Source of the DNA: Saccharomycopsis malanga
Taxonomy: Eukaryota > Ascomycota > Saccharomycetes > Ascoideales > Saccharomycopsidaceae
DNA: 64,000 bases
Direction of reading: 5' to 3'
NCBI GenBank assembly: GCA_004014935.1
Contig: CP025322.1
Span: 2,418,001 to 2,482,000 of the forward strand
This document shows positions 38,121-49,409 of this stretch, one piece after another (position 1 is the first letter of the stretch; every line of letters begins with the position of its first letter). Both the position numbers and the translations under genes were made by a program. The notes beneath the pieces are model-generated. The model did no database searches and had not been told where the DNA came from. It saw only the letters and a list, made by a program, of their open reading frames with translations.

Positions 38121-40403
38121 TCAATCATAATAGTAGCCCTCAGTTGCTTTGATCAACTCATCGTAATCGTACAAGCTCTCGTCCTCTTCTTCGTTAAGAG
38201 TGACGGTTCTGCTTAGTTTAGAAGGTCTTCTGGCCAGAGAGGTCAAAACGCCATTAGTTATGGTCAATTCCTGGTTTGTTTCGGTGCCTGGTTCGGAGCC
38301 AAATGCGCTGGTGTGGGCAGCAGTTAAACTGGAATCGATGATACTGCTGAACTGGACTGCTCTTCTGACATCGAAGAGTTTTTCGATTTGCAGTTTGGTG
38401 AATTCGGTGGTTGAACTGATTGGTTTATTGAGAAGCAACTTGACACCGTCAGCCCAGATGCAAGCCAAATCATGAGTATCAGTGTAGAAAGACACAATTT
38501 CCTTTGAGGAGCGGTCTAGCATTTGGATCTGATGGAACGAATTACGAGATTTTATGTTGATGAAAAGATTGATATGTCTAGAAGAAGGAAACTTGCTACT
38601 GTTGGCACTACTATTTGAGCCAGAAACTCCGTTGGTGTTTGCACCGTTCAAAGGGATGACATTGACGTCTTTGATGGCCGACAAGATGATGGTTTTGCTG
38701 TTGGACTTTTCCAATATTGGCGCCACTGCCGCTTTGGTGACAAAGTCTTTATATAGGATGGACTGACGGTTGGGCGCCAAGCAGACATAGTATTTCTTGA
38801 TTCTTTTATGCCGAGTTGTAGGGATGTTTTGGGCAGTGCCGGTTGGATTGTTATTGTTGAAGAAGTGTTGGATTTTGGATTCAGACGCTCTTGGATCTTC
38901 TGCGTAGAACCAGAAGCCTTTCATCAACTGCAAAATGCGTTCTTCTTTCACAAAATTAGCGACTTCCAACTCTAGAATGTTGTCAAAGGCGTCAATGTCC
39001 TTGCCCCAGAAGGCCTGTCTTTCCTGGAAGATCTGTTTCATCTGTTCTTCTCGTGTCTTTTCGAAAGTAACAGACCTGATGAGGTTTTTGATTCTATCCA
39101 AGGAATCCTTCTTTTCATCTATCAAAGTATTGACATATTTCATCAACGCTTTCAACAAGTTGATGATGACCATTACATCGTCCTGTTGGTCGGAATCGGA
39201 CTGGCCCACCACATATTGGTTTTCTGCCTTTGACTTGTCCCAGAACTCTAGAGTTTTGAGCATCAATGCCGAGAATATCACGTCGTAATAAATGTAGTAG
39301 TTCTGGATATTGTGATAGTAGTTTTTGGTGCCTTTTGGAGCATCGGGAAGCGTGATTGCCGCAAACAATTCTCCACTCTGGTAATGTGACACAGCCAAGC
39401 ACATTTTGATAAGCGGAAACCGGCTTTTCACTCGCGTGAGGATCAACTGCTCATAGTACTTTTTGCGGAACTCCTCGCTGTGTCCAAGTAGGAAAATCCG
39501 ACTGTTGTATACTTCTGACAAGGTAAAGTTTTCCGCAAGAAACTGCACTGGATTCGAGGTGATTCCCGATTGCTCGAAGATGTCTGCCTCGGAAACTGTG
39601 CCGGTGGTTCCCCCGTACGTCGACGACACGCTTTGTTGGTATGTTTTCTTGGTATGCTTGACAATCTGGTCGATGATCTTGCGGTGGTTGGGGTTGTCCA
39701 AATCAATCTTGGTCTGGTTCATTCTACGGAATATAAGAGCAATGCCCTTGCCTACAAGCGAAATGAACCGCGACACGTCGCCCGAGGCATGGTCGGCGCT
39801 GTTGACCCAGTTGGACAAGTCGCTACAGTAGTCCTGCACTCGCAAAGTGCCCAAAATGGCAATCGAGACATCAAACCGGTAATAGTCTGACGTGCGATGC
39901 ACGATATAGGTCAAAAACTCAAACGTCAAGAACAACGACTCTGCAGAACCGCTGTTCTTGTTCTGAGCATGTGCCAATCTGGCAGGCACTACATCCATAA
40001 ACTTTAGATTGTTATATATAGCCATAAGAATCCCAGAAAAGGTCAGTTTGGTTTTGAACTCAACAAAGGACCCATTCAAAGCACTGTTGATGATTTTGAA
40101 CACAGAATCGCCCGTCAAATCGCTCGGCTTTTGAATCCCAATCTTGAGTAACTCCTTGAAAAATACCTCGTCAAATAATTCAACAACACTGTTGGACTTG
40201 GGCAAATACCGCACCAACTTGGCCAACACAACAACAGAATTCACTCGCTCCTGCTTGTCATACTTGTTGATTACATTTGTCCGCAACGCCTTCACATACG
40301 TGAGCGAGACATTCAACGAGAGACGCTGGTCCTCCGACGACCGTGTGTCTATAAACTTGTTGAGAAAATGATTGATCGATAACGAATCTTCTTTCACTGA
40401 CAT
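38121..40403 (-). CDS. LMO1: ELMO-family protein, Lmo1-like
   Basis: 760-residue protein. The N-terminal about 430 residues are armadillo-like helices. The C-terminal part has the ELMO arrangement: a helix of glutamates and aromatics (REEQMKQIFQERQAFWGKD), then ERILQLMKGFWFY, then a PH-type domain at about 520-660 (KKYYVCLAPNRQSILYKDF, INLFINIKSRNSFHQIQM, IVSFYTDTHDLACIWADGV). A short tail follows, ending in an acidic stretch with tyrosines (DEEEDESLYDYDELI-type). ELMO proteins pair with DOCK exchange factors (Dck1 in yeast) to activate Rac/Rho5-like GTPases in cell-wall stress and mitophagy signalling. The frame opens at a TTG at 40457, but the first ATG is 40403 (MSVKEDSLSINHF). The assignment rests on the domain order and the PH region, not on long identities. 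Confidence 0.72.
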   Translation of the reverse strand: MSVKEDSLSINHFLNKFIDTRSSEDQRLSLNVSLTYVKALRTNVINKYDKQERVNSVVVLAKLVRYLPKSNSVVELFDEVFFKELLKIGIQKPSDLTGDSVFKIINSALNGSFVEFKTKLTFSGILMAIYNNLKFMDVVPARLAHAQNKNSGSAESLFLTFEFLTYIVHRTSDYYRFDVSIAILGTLRVQDYCSDLSNWVNSADHASGDVSRFISLVGKGIALIFRRMNQTKIDLDNPNHRKIIDQIVKHTKKTYQQSVSSTYGGTTGTVSEADIFEQSGITSNPVQFLAENFTLSEVYNSRIFLLGHSEEFRKKYYEQLILTRVKSRFPLIKMCLAVSHYQSGELFAAITLPDAPKGTKNYYHNIQNYYIYYDVIFSALMLKTLEFWDKSKAENQYVVGQSDSDQQDDVMVIINLLKALMKYVNTLIDEKKDSLDRIKNLIRSVTFEKTREEQMKQIFQERQAFWGKDIDAFDNILELEVANFVKEERILQLMKGFWFYAEDPRASESKIQHFFNNNNPTGTAQNIPTTRHKRIKKYYVCLAPNRQSILYKDFVTKAAVAPILEKSNSKTIILSAIKDVNVIPLNGANTNGVSGSNSSANSSKFPSSRHINLFINIKSRNSFHQIQMLDRSSKEIVSFYTDTHDLACIWADGVKLLLNKPISSTTEFTKLQIEKLFDVRRAVQFSSIIDSSLTAAHTSAFGSEPGTETNQELTITNGVLTSLARRPSKLSRTVTLNEEEDESLYDYDELIKATEGYYYD

Positions 40404-40650
40404 GTTGCTTATTGTACAATGTTCCAGATATCCCCCAACTCCGATATGTATTGCCAACTATACCATATATTTTGAAACGTGTACACTGGCCCAATCAGAA
40501 TCGGTCTTTCATGGAAACCCAAATTTCGCCCGACTACAATGACTGCCAAACTAATCATCTGCTAAAAATCACACCAAATCCTTGAAAAATGCCACCCTGT
40601 AAAATCGTTCCTACCTGCTAATCTAGCCTTATCTGGTAATTTGGGTCGCG

Positions 40651-40701
40651 TTACCCGGGTGTCCGTTACCCTGTCCTGCTTAAAATCCTGAGTCCGGGTA
40701 A
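40651..40701. promoter_or_regulatory. Paired Reb1-like sites (TTACCCG and CGGGTAA)
   Basis: TTACCCGGG at 40651 and, inverted, CCGGGTAA ending 40701, with a TTACCC between. They lie about 250 bp upstream of LMO1 and 590 bp upstream of VCX1. Reb1 is a general regulatory factor that clears nucleosomes at yeast promoters. Functional use is inferred. Confidence 0.45.
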
Positions 40702-40851
40702 TGCTGCTCAATTCAACTGGTATACGTAGGACTTGATAGTTGAAGTTTTATTTTGATCAAGACAATGTAGGTAAGTAAGCGGAAGGCTGAGTGTATGCCC
40801 CCAGATTGTAGTTTTGAAGGGTATTTTTTTCATTTGTAGGCTATTTCGGGG

Positions 40852-41012
40852 GCGGGCCGTATGGCTCAGGAGAAGAGAAAAAAAGTCCTAACAGGCCCAC
40901 GGGTGAGCATATTGGGATAGATATTATTGGGTTTTCCCAAGTCTTTTTAGACATGACAACTGTATACCAAACTGATATGTACGGGACTTGAAATGTACGA
41001 TATTAGTATTAT
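40852..41012 (+). repeat. SINE-B, internally deleted plus-strand copy
   Basis: GGCGGGCCGTATGGCTCAG, GAGAAGAGAAAAAAAGTCC, CACGGGTGAGCATATTGGG, TTTTCCCAAGTCTTTTTAG and CTGATATGTACGGGACTTG, ending ACGATATTAGTATT. Confidence 0.7.
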
Positions 41013-41291
41013 GTAGGCTATTTCGGAACAATTATCCGTAATAGGACCCCTTCCAGTTTCAGTTTCGAGACGCAAACCTTAACTTTAGGGCTAATGATTG
41101 GCCTTGCTCAGCCTTTTTTTTATGTGTGTAGTAAGTCCGCGGAGCCAGCATTGTAGTTTTTCAATGGTCGGTTGTTTATGTGTGTGTATACTGATAAAAC
41201 GATAATCATTTGCTTTATTATCAATCTATACATAGTTAGTTGATTTATTTTAATATACGAAACCCATATCATTTCCACATCTCACTTTACA

Positions 41292-42521
41292 ATGGCTAAA
41301 CGTCCCTACACTGCTAGGCTTCTCAATGCACTGGTTTTAACTCTCAAGTCATCGCCAGTAAATGTTCTTTTGATTGCTGTGCCATTTGGGCTTCTTTCCG
41401 GGTATTTGGGCTGGTCTGCTGGGTTGACATTCAGTTTGAACTTCCTCGCCATAGTGCCCCTTGCTGCTATTCTTGCCTTCGCTACAGAAGAGTTGGCAGA
41501 ACATGTTGGCGAAACCATTGGAGGTCTTCTCAATGCCACCTTTGGCAATGCTGTCGAACTCATTGTTTCCATCATTGCCTTGAGAGAAAACCAGATCAGA
41601 ATTGTCCAGGCCTCCATGTTGGGTTCCATCTTATCGAATCTTTTGTTGGTCTTGGGTTGCTGCTTTGTTTTTGGCGGTTGGAACAGACTCCAGCAAACTT
41701 TCAGCAAGACTGTAGCGCAAACAATGAGTTCTTTGATGGCGTTGGCATGTTCGTCACTTGTCATTCCTGCTGCTTTCAATGCTTCCATTGCTTCAAAACA
41801 CCTGGAACCAGTGACCCCCGAACATCCTTCTCCTCAGATTCTTGCCCTTTCCAGAAGTACTGCAGTGGTTCTTTTAATTGTATATGTTCTTTATCTTTTC
41901 TTCCAACTTTACACTCATAAAAGTTTGTTTGAGCCTTCTGAGCAAGAATTGGACCAAGAAACCGAAAACATGCGCAGAACCTCTTTTGGAAGTGGTAATG
42001 AACAGCAATTTCCGGAAAGACCAATCTCATTAGACCATGACTTAAACACTTTGAGCGTCACTGCAGCAATTGTTCTTTTATTCATCACTACCATATTTGT
42101 TTCCTTCTGCGCCGATTATTTGGTCGGCTCCATTGATGAAATTGTCTCTTCCACAGGTTTATCTAAAACATTCATTGGTTTGATCTTGATTCCTATCGTT
42201 GGTAATGCTGCAGAGCATGTCACTGCCGTGGTTGTTGCTATAAAAGACAAGATGGATTTGGCTATTGGCGTTGCCGTGGGTTCTTCCATGCAAATCGCTC
42301 TTTTTGTTACTCCTTTCATGGTGCTTGTAGGTTGGGCAATGGATGTGCCTATGAATTTGTATTTTAGCACTTTCGAAACAGCCGTCTTGTTTGTTTCTGT
42401 CTTTATCACAAACTTTTTGATTTTGGATGGCGAAAGTAACTGGCTTGAAGGCGCCATGTTGTTAAGTACTTATGCAATTATTGCCTTGGCTTTTTTTTAT
42501 TTCCCAGCTGAAGCTGTTTGA
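41292..42521 (+). CDS. VCX1: Vacuolar Ca2+/H+ exchanger
   Basis: 409-residue integral membrane protein of the CAX family with about eleven hydrophobic segments. The two alpha-repeats that form the ion pathway are present: [16 protein letters not shown] followed by [17 protein letters not shown] (about residues 86-120), and [23 protein letters not shown] followed by [16 protein letters not shown] (about 303-345). A short acidic loop ([16 protein letters not shown]) lies between the halves, as in Vcx1. It uses the vacuolar proton gradient to move cytosolic calcium (and manganese) into the vacuole. Length matches Saccharomyces Vcx1 (411). Start ATG 41292 gives a short hydrophilic N-terminus ([12 protein letters not shown]). 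Confidence 0.95.
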   Translation: MAKRPYTARLLNALVLTLKSSPVNVLLIAVPFGLLSGYLGWSAGLTFSLNFLAIVPLAAILAFATEELAEHVGETIGGLLNATFGNAVELIVSIIALRENQIRIVQASMLGSILSNLLLVLGCCFVFGGWNRLQQTFSKTVAQTMSSLMALACSSLVIPAAFNASIASKHLEPVTPEHPSPQILALSRSTAVVLLIVYVLYLFFQLYTHKSLFEPSEQELDQETENMRRTSFGSGNEQQFPERPISLDHDLNTLSVTAAIVLLFITTIFVSFCADYLVGSIDEIVSSTGLSKTFIGLILIPIVGNAAEHVTAVVVAIKDKMDLAIGVAVGSSMQIALFVTPFMVLVGWAMDVPMNLYFSTFETAVLFVSVFITNFLILDGESNWLEGAMLLSTYAIIALAFFYFPAEAV

Positions 42522-44140
42522 GTTCCATGGCCGCAATTATAAAGACACTATTATGATCCTGTCTTTTTTTCAGATACTATATGATACTATTACCTAGTAA
42601 TAAAAAAACCTTTTTACAACTACAAAATTGATATTATAACGAGTAAATTATTGCCCGTTTAGCTCAGTGATATCCAAGATTTACTTTTCGTATTTGTCGC
42701 TTGATATGATAGTGTATTCCATAAGGTAAAAAAAAGAAGAACACCAATGAAAATAAATAAACTTTATACTGTTAACCAAGCAAAAGATAAGAAAAGCCAA
42801 GTTTAACACAAGTTTAATGAACGAGTTAAGAACAATTTGTTAATTTTGATTATTCGATCATTGAGCAATTGTTATCATATATATCCCTTACAAAGAAAAG
42901 ATACATCAAAATTATAATCAATTTGAAAACAACACTCCTGATTTAGTTATATTTAGTTAACATATTGTGCTGAAGCCACTGGGCCATTTGGCTCAGTGGT
43001 CAGTGCTCTCGAAGAAGGGAAAAACAAGACCTAACAGAAACAAGGGTGAGAATATTATGATGATCATTATTGGGCTTTACCAAGTCCCCTTAGACATAGC
43101 GCGTATATACGAAATTGATATGTACTGGGCTTAAAATATATGATATTATTATTATTATTATCATTGTGCTGAAGAATAATAAACACTAACATGTAATGGT
43201 ATACTAAATTAAAGGTAAAATGTGGATGCTACTTTATGACTTTTTACGTGCAATACTCTAATCAATTATTAGACTAACATCAGGATCTTCATAATGTTAC
43301 ACAAACTCAAAAAAATAAATAATAGCTTTCAAAATAGATGTATTGCTGCCCATGTTTTTTGCTGCTACAATCATTATAACCCAAGCCATTTTGTTTACAC
43401 AAAGTACCATTCAAACGTACCGATTAGCGTAAAAAAATGCTTAGCAAATTACCAATAAATTGTATCATCAAAAATGTAAACAGGATTACTGGGTATACAC
43501 TAGTAAACTACCAGCGAATACAGCTGATAGGATCTCATTTATGATTTCAGCTCACAAGATGTTCAAGTGAAAAGTGCAAAATATACTTAAATTCCTGAAT
43601 ATTAACCACTAGTATTTGTATAAATGCTAGTCAATTATACAAATTGACCAAAAACCCATATTTGGTTGGTACAAAAAATCATTAATATATCCCAACTGTG
43701 GTGAACAGCAGGTGACTTTGAAATGAGGCCATCAGGTTAAGGCTCAAAAAGACAAGTATAAACTTTCGCCAGCAAATAATAATCCAATTCAGCAAAGTAA
43801 CAAGATGATCACAGTATTATTGCTACACCAAGTACACGCCTAAATTTATTAATAATATTTCAAAAGTCTGCACTCTCACATATAGCAGTTTCCTTGAAAG
43901 CAAGGCACTACAATCATTTCGAGGTAGCTTTGCAATATGTGAAACTTGGAAAATAAGGGATGGTATGCAGGACATTTACGGATTCCAGTATTTGACAGCA
44001 CCTATTTTATTTCTCAAGAGTCATATAAAAGAAAGCTATATAAAAGCTAAAACTATATAAAAGCTAAAGCTAAATTTGTGAAATTATTAGAAAGCGAAAC
44101 TCCCGGCAAAATTACATATATGTAACAACAAAATTGTAAT
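42522..44140. other. Long AT-rich gene-free stretch after VCX1
   Basis: Apart from the SINE-B copy at 42975-43165, I see no gene, tandem array or recognisable relic in 42522-44140. An isolated A-box-like GTTTAGCTCAGTGA at 42657 has no B box nearby. Frames are short. Confidence 0.5.
42975..43165 (+). repeat. SINE-B, internally deleted plus-strand copy
   Basis: GCCACTGGGCCATTTGGCTC, AGTGGTCAGTGCTCTCG, AACAAGACCTAACAGAAACA, a jump to GGGTGAGAATATTATGATG, then GGGCTTTACCAAGTCCCC, GCGCGTATATACGAAATTG, TACTGGGCTTAAAATATATG and ATTATTATTATTATTATC. The head and 3' module are well preserved; the body is lost. Confidence 0.8.
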
Positions 44141-44810
44141 AATAATTTTATATTTTATATTTTATATTTTATATTTTATATTTTATATTTTATATTTTTA
44201 TATTTTATATTTTATATTTTATATTTTATATTTTATATTTTATATTTTATATTTTATATTTTTATATTTTATATTTTATATTTTATATTTTATATTTTAT
44301 ATTTTATATTTTATATTTTATATTTTATATTTTATATTTTATATTTTATATTTTATATTTTATATTTTATATTTTATATTTTATATTTTTATATTTTATA
44401 TTTTATATTTTATATTTTATATTTTATATTTTATATTTTATATTTTATATTTTATATTTTATATTTTATATTTTATATTTTATATTTTATATTTTATATT
44501 TTATATTTTATATTTTATATTTTATATTTTATATTTTATATTTTATATTTTATATTTTATATTTTATATTTTATATTTTATATTTTATATTTTATATTTT
44601 ATATTTTATATTTTATATTTTATATTTTATATTTTATATTTTATATTTTATATTTTATATTTTATTTTTTATATTTTATATTTTATTTTTTTTTTTTTTT
44701 TATTTTTTTTTTTTTTTTTTTATTTTTTATTTTTTATTTTTTATTTTTTATTTTTTATATTTTATTTTTTATTTTTTATTTTTTATTTTTTATTTTTTAT
44801 TTTCTATTTT
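44140..44810. repeat. TATTTTA heptamer satellite, about 670 bp
   Basis: About 75 tandem copies of a 7-bp unit (TATTTTA), almost perfect to 44660, then grading into T-rich TATTTTTT variants to 44810. It is the longest simple array in the window and directly abuts the SINE-B head. Confidence 0.95.
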
Positions 44811-44814
44811 GAGC

Positions 44815-45149
44815 CCTTGGCCACTGGGCCATTTGGCTCAGTTGTCAGTGCTCTCGGAGAAGAGAAAAAATACCTAACAGGAACACGGGTTCGATTTCCA
44901 AGACGGCACTTTTACTCGCTGCTTTTTACGACGCTGAACGTGACTTCACAGGCAAGTGCAACTGTCTAAAACACGACCTAGACCAAAGTCTAGTGCTAAC
45001 TTTGCAACCCATCGGGTGTTCAGGAAAAAGACAGTGGGCAGCTAACAATGACCGGGACATGATTGGGTTTTCCCCACTGGGTTTTACCAAGTCCCCTTAG
45101 ACATAGCGCGTATATACGAAACTGATATGTACTGGGCTTGAAATATATA

Positions 45150-45201
<52 letters not shown>
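44815..45201 (+). repeat. SINE-B, full-length plus-strand reference copy
   Basis: Best complete copy. tRNA-like head: A box TTTGGCTCAGTGGTCAG (44831) and B box ACGGGTTCGATTTCC (44886). Then CACTTTTACTCGCTGCTTTT, GACGCTGAACGTGACTTCAC and CAGGCAAGTGCAACTGTC; body hairpin CTAGACCAAAGTCTAG; GCAACCCATCGGGTGTTCAG; CCCACTGGGTTTTACCAAG; 3' module GCGCGTATATACGAAACTG and TGTACTGGGCTTGAAATAT. The tail has about 17 ATT triplets. Pol III transcription and LINE-driven retroposition are inferred from this architecture, which is the standard one for SINEs. Confidence 0.85.
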
Positions 45202-45202
<1 letters not shown>

Positions 45203-45621
45203 TTTAAAATATATAATGCTTTCTGCGGAAACACAAATGTCATCCCAGGACTATACCCATACCATTGGGGCCCGTCTGGAGGATCCCCCGGGTCTTCCAA
45301 CACCGGCCATTCGTCTTCCCCGGCCATTCCCCATTCCGATTCACCGTTCGTTGGTGATAACGCACACGGTGATGTGTCCATTAGCATCAATGAAACGATG
45401 AATGCAATAAGCAAATCCCTTCAAGGGGGCTCGCAAACTACGTCCTTTGAGCAAGCAGGAAGTTTAGATTTTGACAATGGGACATTAATTAAATGGTTGT
45501 TGGTTACTATAAATCAATTATCTAAGGCGGTATCAGCATTGACTGAGAAAACGAACCAAATCGAAGATAAAATGAATGAAAAGGTTAATAAAGAAACTGT
45601 CCGGCCTTCTTACGCAGCAAT
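45202..45621 (+). mobile_element. LINE, 5' part (start of ORF1)
   Basis: A coding segment directly after the SINE-B tail. One frame is open from the left edge to 45621, reading GPSGGSPGSSNTGHSSSP, then VSISINETMNAISKSL, NGTLIKWLLVTINQLSKAVS, LTEKTNQIEDKMNEKV and RPSYAAIV. A Ser/Pro-rich start, a short coiled coil, and a PSYAAIV-type motif are common near the ORF1 middle of Tad1-like LINEs. The ATG at 45216 is in a different frame, so the true start may be lost or shifted. It is cut at 45622 by an inverted copia LTR; what appears to be the rest of ORF1 resumes at 50627. Confidence 0.55.
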
Positions 45622-45907
45622 TGTTGTAATTTCATAATTCTTTCACTTGACATTTTATTTAATTTCCTATATCACCTTATATATATCTATCATATATATA
45701 ATTTAAAATATATAACATAAACACAGATAGGGAGACAAACCTCGGTATTTAAATATTCAACTTTTTAGAAAACACCTTCTTAGTCATCGCTCGAATTAAT
45801 CACTTAAATTATTATCTAGGATTAATCACTTAAATCAGTATCTCGGATTAGTCACTTAAATCAGTACAAGACTTTTCTCGGACATCCTTTGAATTACCTA
45901 TTCAACA
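45622..45907 (-). mobile_element. Copia LTR, inverted
   Basis: 286 bp. On the minus strand it begins TGTTGAATAGGTAATTCAAA and ends TGAAATTACAACA, as in the plus-strand LTRs at 48521 and 50365. It stands in the opposite orientation to the copia internal sequence that follows directly, so it is not that element's own 5' LTR in normal arrangement. No clear target duplication. Confidence 0.85.
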
Positions 45908-48803
45908 GGATCAATTGATGGCTCAGTTTATTTCTTAACCATTGTGGATGGCTACACTAGGTTTGTTACTGTAGTTTGTCTAAAGAGAAAATCTGATTCT
46001 GCTGATGCTAATATTGAGTTTGTGAAATATAATGAAACACTGTTCAACAGCAGAGGAGAAAACTATGTGTGTGGTGCTATTAGGACTGACAATGGTGGTG
46101 AATTTGTCAATAACAAATTACATAACTTCATGAAGGATCGTGGCATAAGACATGAGCTAACCGTTCCACATCATTCTTATCAAAATGGTGTGGCTGAAAG
46201 AATGCATCGCACCATTCAAGAAAAGTCAAGAACCTTGATGTTGCATGCACAAGCTCCAGTACAATTTTGGCCTGAAGCAGTCCAAACAGCTGCCTATTTG
46301 ATTAATCGCACTCCTTCGAGAGTAATTGATAACGAGATTCCATTCACTAGATGGTATGGGATTGTACCCTCACTCAACCATTTGAGAATTTTCGGTTGTG
46401 TTGGATACTGTGTTGTTCCTCCCGCATTAAGGGACGGAAAAATGAGTGCAACATCAAAGAAATGTGCCATGATGGGATATGATAGAGATCACAAAGCTTA
46501 CAGGATGTATGATCCAGACTCCAATACTATTATAGTTGCTGCGCAAGTTACTTTTGATGAACACCAAAAATTTTTTGAGTTGACTACCCCTGCGCCTATG
46601 GCTGCTACTAACTCGTCTCTCACTTATGGATCTGGTTCTGTTGGTGGAATCTCCACGGTCAGAGTAATTCTGGACGATGCTATCGTCCAAAACAAAGGGG
46701 ATGTTATTCAACCTGATGAATCTGATGGAAGCATGTACTCTGACAATTTAGAAGATATGAGCGATGCAGATATAAGTGACTACACTGACACTGAATCTGT
46801 CGTTTCCTCAACCGTTGAAAGCATTGTACCTGATGTTGAAGATAATGATGATTTCACAATAGTGCAAGTAAAGCGAAAGAAACATAGTGAAAAATCGATT
46901 CCGGGCACTAAGACTGTTATATCGAGAAATCCATTTGATGTGTTAAAAGAAGTTTGTGACAATAGTGATGTTTCCCTGCCCAGTTCTGATTCAGAGAGGG
47001 AAGTATCCAAAAGAAACATGGAAGTTCGAAAAGTTGCATCGGATGGTGGTACCTCATTTGTTCCTCAAGGTTCCACAACTGATGGAAATACTATTCCGTT
47101 GTTGTCACCAAAAATTGAGCCTATTGTTGAAGAAGTTAGTGAAGCTGAAGATAAAGAATCAGAACTGGACAGTTCAGTTGAACTTATTGGTTATAATTAT
47201 GATGCGAATGTTGCTGCAACATGTTTCATGGCAGCAAGTCGAATGAATAAAAATGTTCCTGATACATACAAACGTGCTATGGAATTAGAAGATAAAGAAA
47301 AGTGGATTGAAGCCTGTGAGAAAGAAATTGCTGCTCATAGTGAAAATAACACGTATAAGTTGGTACATTTGCCAGAAGGAAGTAAAAGAGAACATGGTGT
47401 TGAAATTAAACAAAAGCTTGTATGGTTTAAAACAAGCACCATTTGTGTGGAATGAAAAGATAAATTGCGTATTAAGAAAACTTGGTTTCAGAAGAAATAG
47501 AGCAGAATATTGTTTATACACCAGAGAAAGTGCCAAATCATTTGTTATGGTAGCTCTTTATGTTGATGATTTATTGATTGCAGGAAGTACAGATGAAGCT
47601 ATTGAAATTGTGAAAGAAGAACTAATGGATCAATTCAAGATGAAAGATTTGGGAGCAACAAGAAAGTTTCTTGGAATGAATATTGAACAAAATTCTTTGG
47701 GCATTAAGTTGTGTCTTCGGGATTACATTAGCTCAATGTTGGATGAATTTGGGATGCAAGAATGCAAAGCTGAATCAACTCCAACAGTTGTGAGTCAAGA
47801 CTTGACAAACAAAGATAATTATTACCAAGATGCTGATGCCACAAGATATCGTTTAATTGTTGGAAAACTTTTGTTTGCAGCAAACACAGTTAGAGCTGAT
47901 ATTAGTTACATCGTGGGTGTTCTCTCCAGGTACCTTAAAGAGCCAAAAGAAATACATTTTAAAGCTGCTAAACGTGTACTTCGTTACTTGAAAGGTACCA
48001 CGGATGTGGGAATTTTCTATCAAAGCAATGTTAAAACTGAAGAACTACAAGGCTACTGTGATGCAGATTGGGCTAATGACAAGTCAGAAAGAAAGTCGAC
48101 CACTGGATTTATATTCAAGTATGCAGGAGGTGCAATTACATGGAGATCTAAGAAACAACCAACTGTTGCAATGTCAACTGCTGAAGCAGAATATATGGCA
48201 CTTTGTGAAGGAGTGAAGGAGGGCCTATGGTTAAAGCAATTGTTTGCAGAATTTGGTATTCATACAAAATATGTAAAGATATATGATGATAATCAAAGCT
48301 GCATTGAAATTGCAAAGCATCCAAGTTCACATCATAGGACTAAACATATTGATATCCGATTGTGTTTCATTAGGGACCATATCAAAAAGGGAGATATTAA
48401 GTTGGAGTATTTATCCACAGGAGTTATGGTTGCAGATATGTTTACCAAGGCTATTGCTACTGACCAATTTTTGTTACTTCGTGGATACTGTGGTATAAGA
48501 GACTTTGAATTAAGAGAGGGTGTTGAGTAGGTAATTCAAAGGATGTCTGAGAAAAGTCTTGTATTGATTTAAGTGACTAATCCGAGATAATAATTTAAGT
48601 GATTAATCCGAGATACAAATTTAAGTGATTAATCCGAGCGATGACTAAGAAGGTGTTTTCTAAAAAGTTGAGTATTTAAATACCGAGATTGTCTCCCTAT
48701 CTGTGTTTATGTTATATATTTTAAATAATATATGATAAATATATATATGGTGATATAGGAAATTGAATAAAATCTCAAGTGAAAGGATTATGAAATTACA
48801 ACA
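45908..48803 (+). mobile_element. Ty1/copia element (Pseudoviridae), incomplete, with 3' LTR
   Basis: Fossil LTR retrotransposon. Parts seen are integrase core, a variable acidic linker, reverse transcriptase, RNase H (copia motifs such as YVDDLLIAGS and TAEAEYMAL), a short purine tract (AGAGAGGG), and a 3' LTR at 48521-48803 (TGTTGAGTAGG to ACAACA). The gag and protease parts seen in the sister copy at 60.6-63.9 kb are absent, so the element is broken and cannot be autonomous. Sequence shared with the sister copy is nearly identical, so it is young. Confidence 0.9.
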
Positions 48804-49042
48804 TGGTACGCAAGCTAAGCAAAATTTTGTATGGATTGAAACATGCACGATTTGTGTGAAACGAAAAGATAAAAATGGCGCGTTAAGCAAACTTGACTTA
48901 AAAAGCCGAAACCAGGCATAATATTTCTTACACACCGGAGAAAGTGCTAACTCGTTTGTTTTGGTTGAGCTTCATGTTGACATTTTATTAGTCGCAGGAA
49001 GCACGGGTGAAGCTTTTGAAATTGTGGCACAAGAATTAACGT
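48804..49042 (+). mobile_element. Copia reverse-transcriptase fragment, old
   Basis: Diverged match to the copia RT region (SLYGLKQAPF-like and LYVDDLL-like stretches still visible). Much older than the flanking copy; broken. Confidence 0.6.
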
Positions 49043-49195
49043 TGTAATTGTATAATCCTATCACTTGACATCATATGAACTATATTTCGCTGATCTATAT
49101 AAAAATAGATTTGCAACAAAAACAAAGATAGGGAGACTCACCAAAAATATTTAAATACTGAACTTTTAGAAACACTTCCTCAGACAATATTATTC
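49043..49195 (-). mobile_element. Copia LTR, decayed, inverted
   Basis: TTGTAATTGTATAATCCTAT, CACTTGACATCATATGAAC and GATAGGGAGACTCACC match the minus-strand LTR pattern with many differences. With the integrase piece to its right it would be the 3' LTR of an old minus-strand element. Confidence 0.6.
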
Positions 49196-49254
49196 TTGTC
49201 TTGTAGGAAACACTTTTTCAGTAAGAATATGATTTCTATAATATTTCCTTATAG

Positions 49255-49400
49255 CACATTTGTTTGATGCTGCCTTCATCCTTCCCTTTCTTATTGAGAA
49301 GGAACAATATAGTATCCAACACAACCAAATTTCTCGAATGTTCAAGTGAGGGCGCTAGCCCATATATACCATCAGGTGAATGGAATACAAGTTAATCGTA
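49255..49400 (-). mobile_element. Copia integrase fragment, old
   Basis: On the minus strand, TTCCATTCACCTGATGGTAT and GGTTGTGTTGGATACTATAT match the integrase-end region of the younger copies. Broken and heavily diverged. Confidence 0.6.
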
Positions 49401-49409
49401 GCATCTTAC

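Larger units (their letters stand above)
40404..41291. other. Divergent promoter region LMO1 / VCX1
   Basis: Contains two Reb1-like sites (40651-40657 and 40695-40701) and a plus-strand SINE-B (40852-41012). No gene is supported. Confidence 0.55.

Noticed and set aside
42650-42680. Another SINE or tRNA at GTTTAGCTCAGTGA
   Set aside because: Only the A-box-like motif is present; no B box or body follows within 100 bp.
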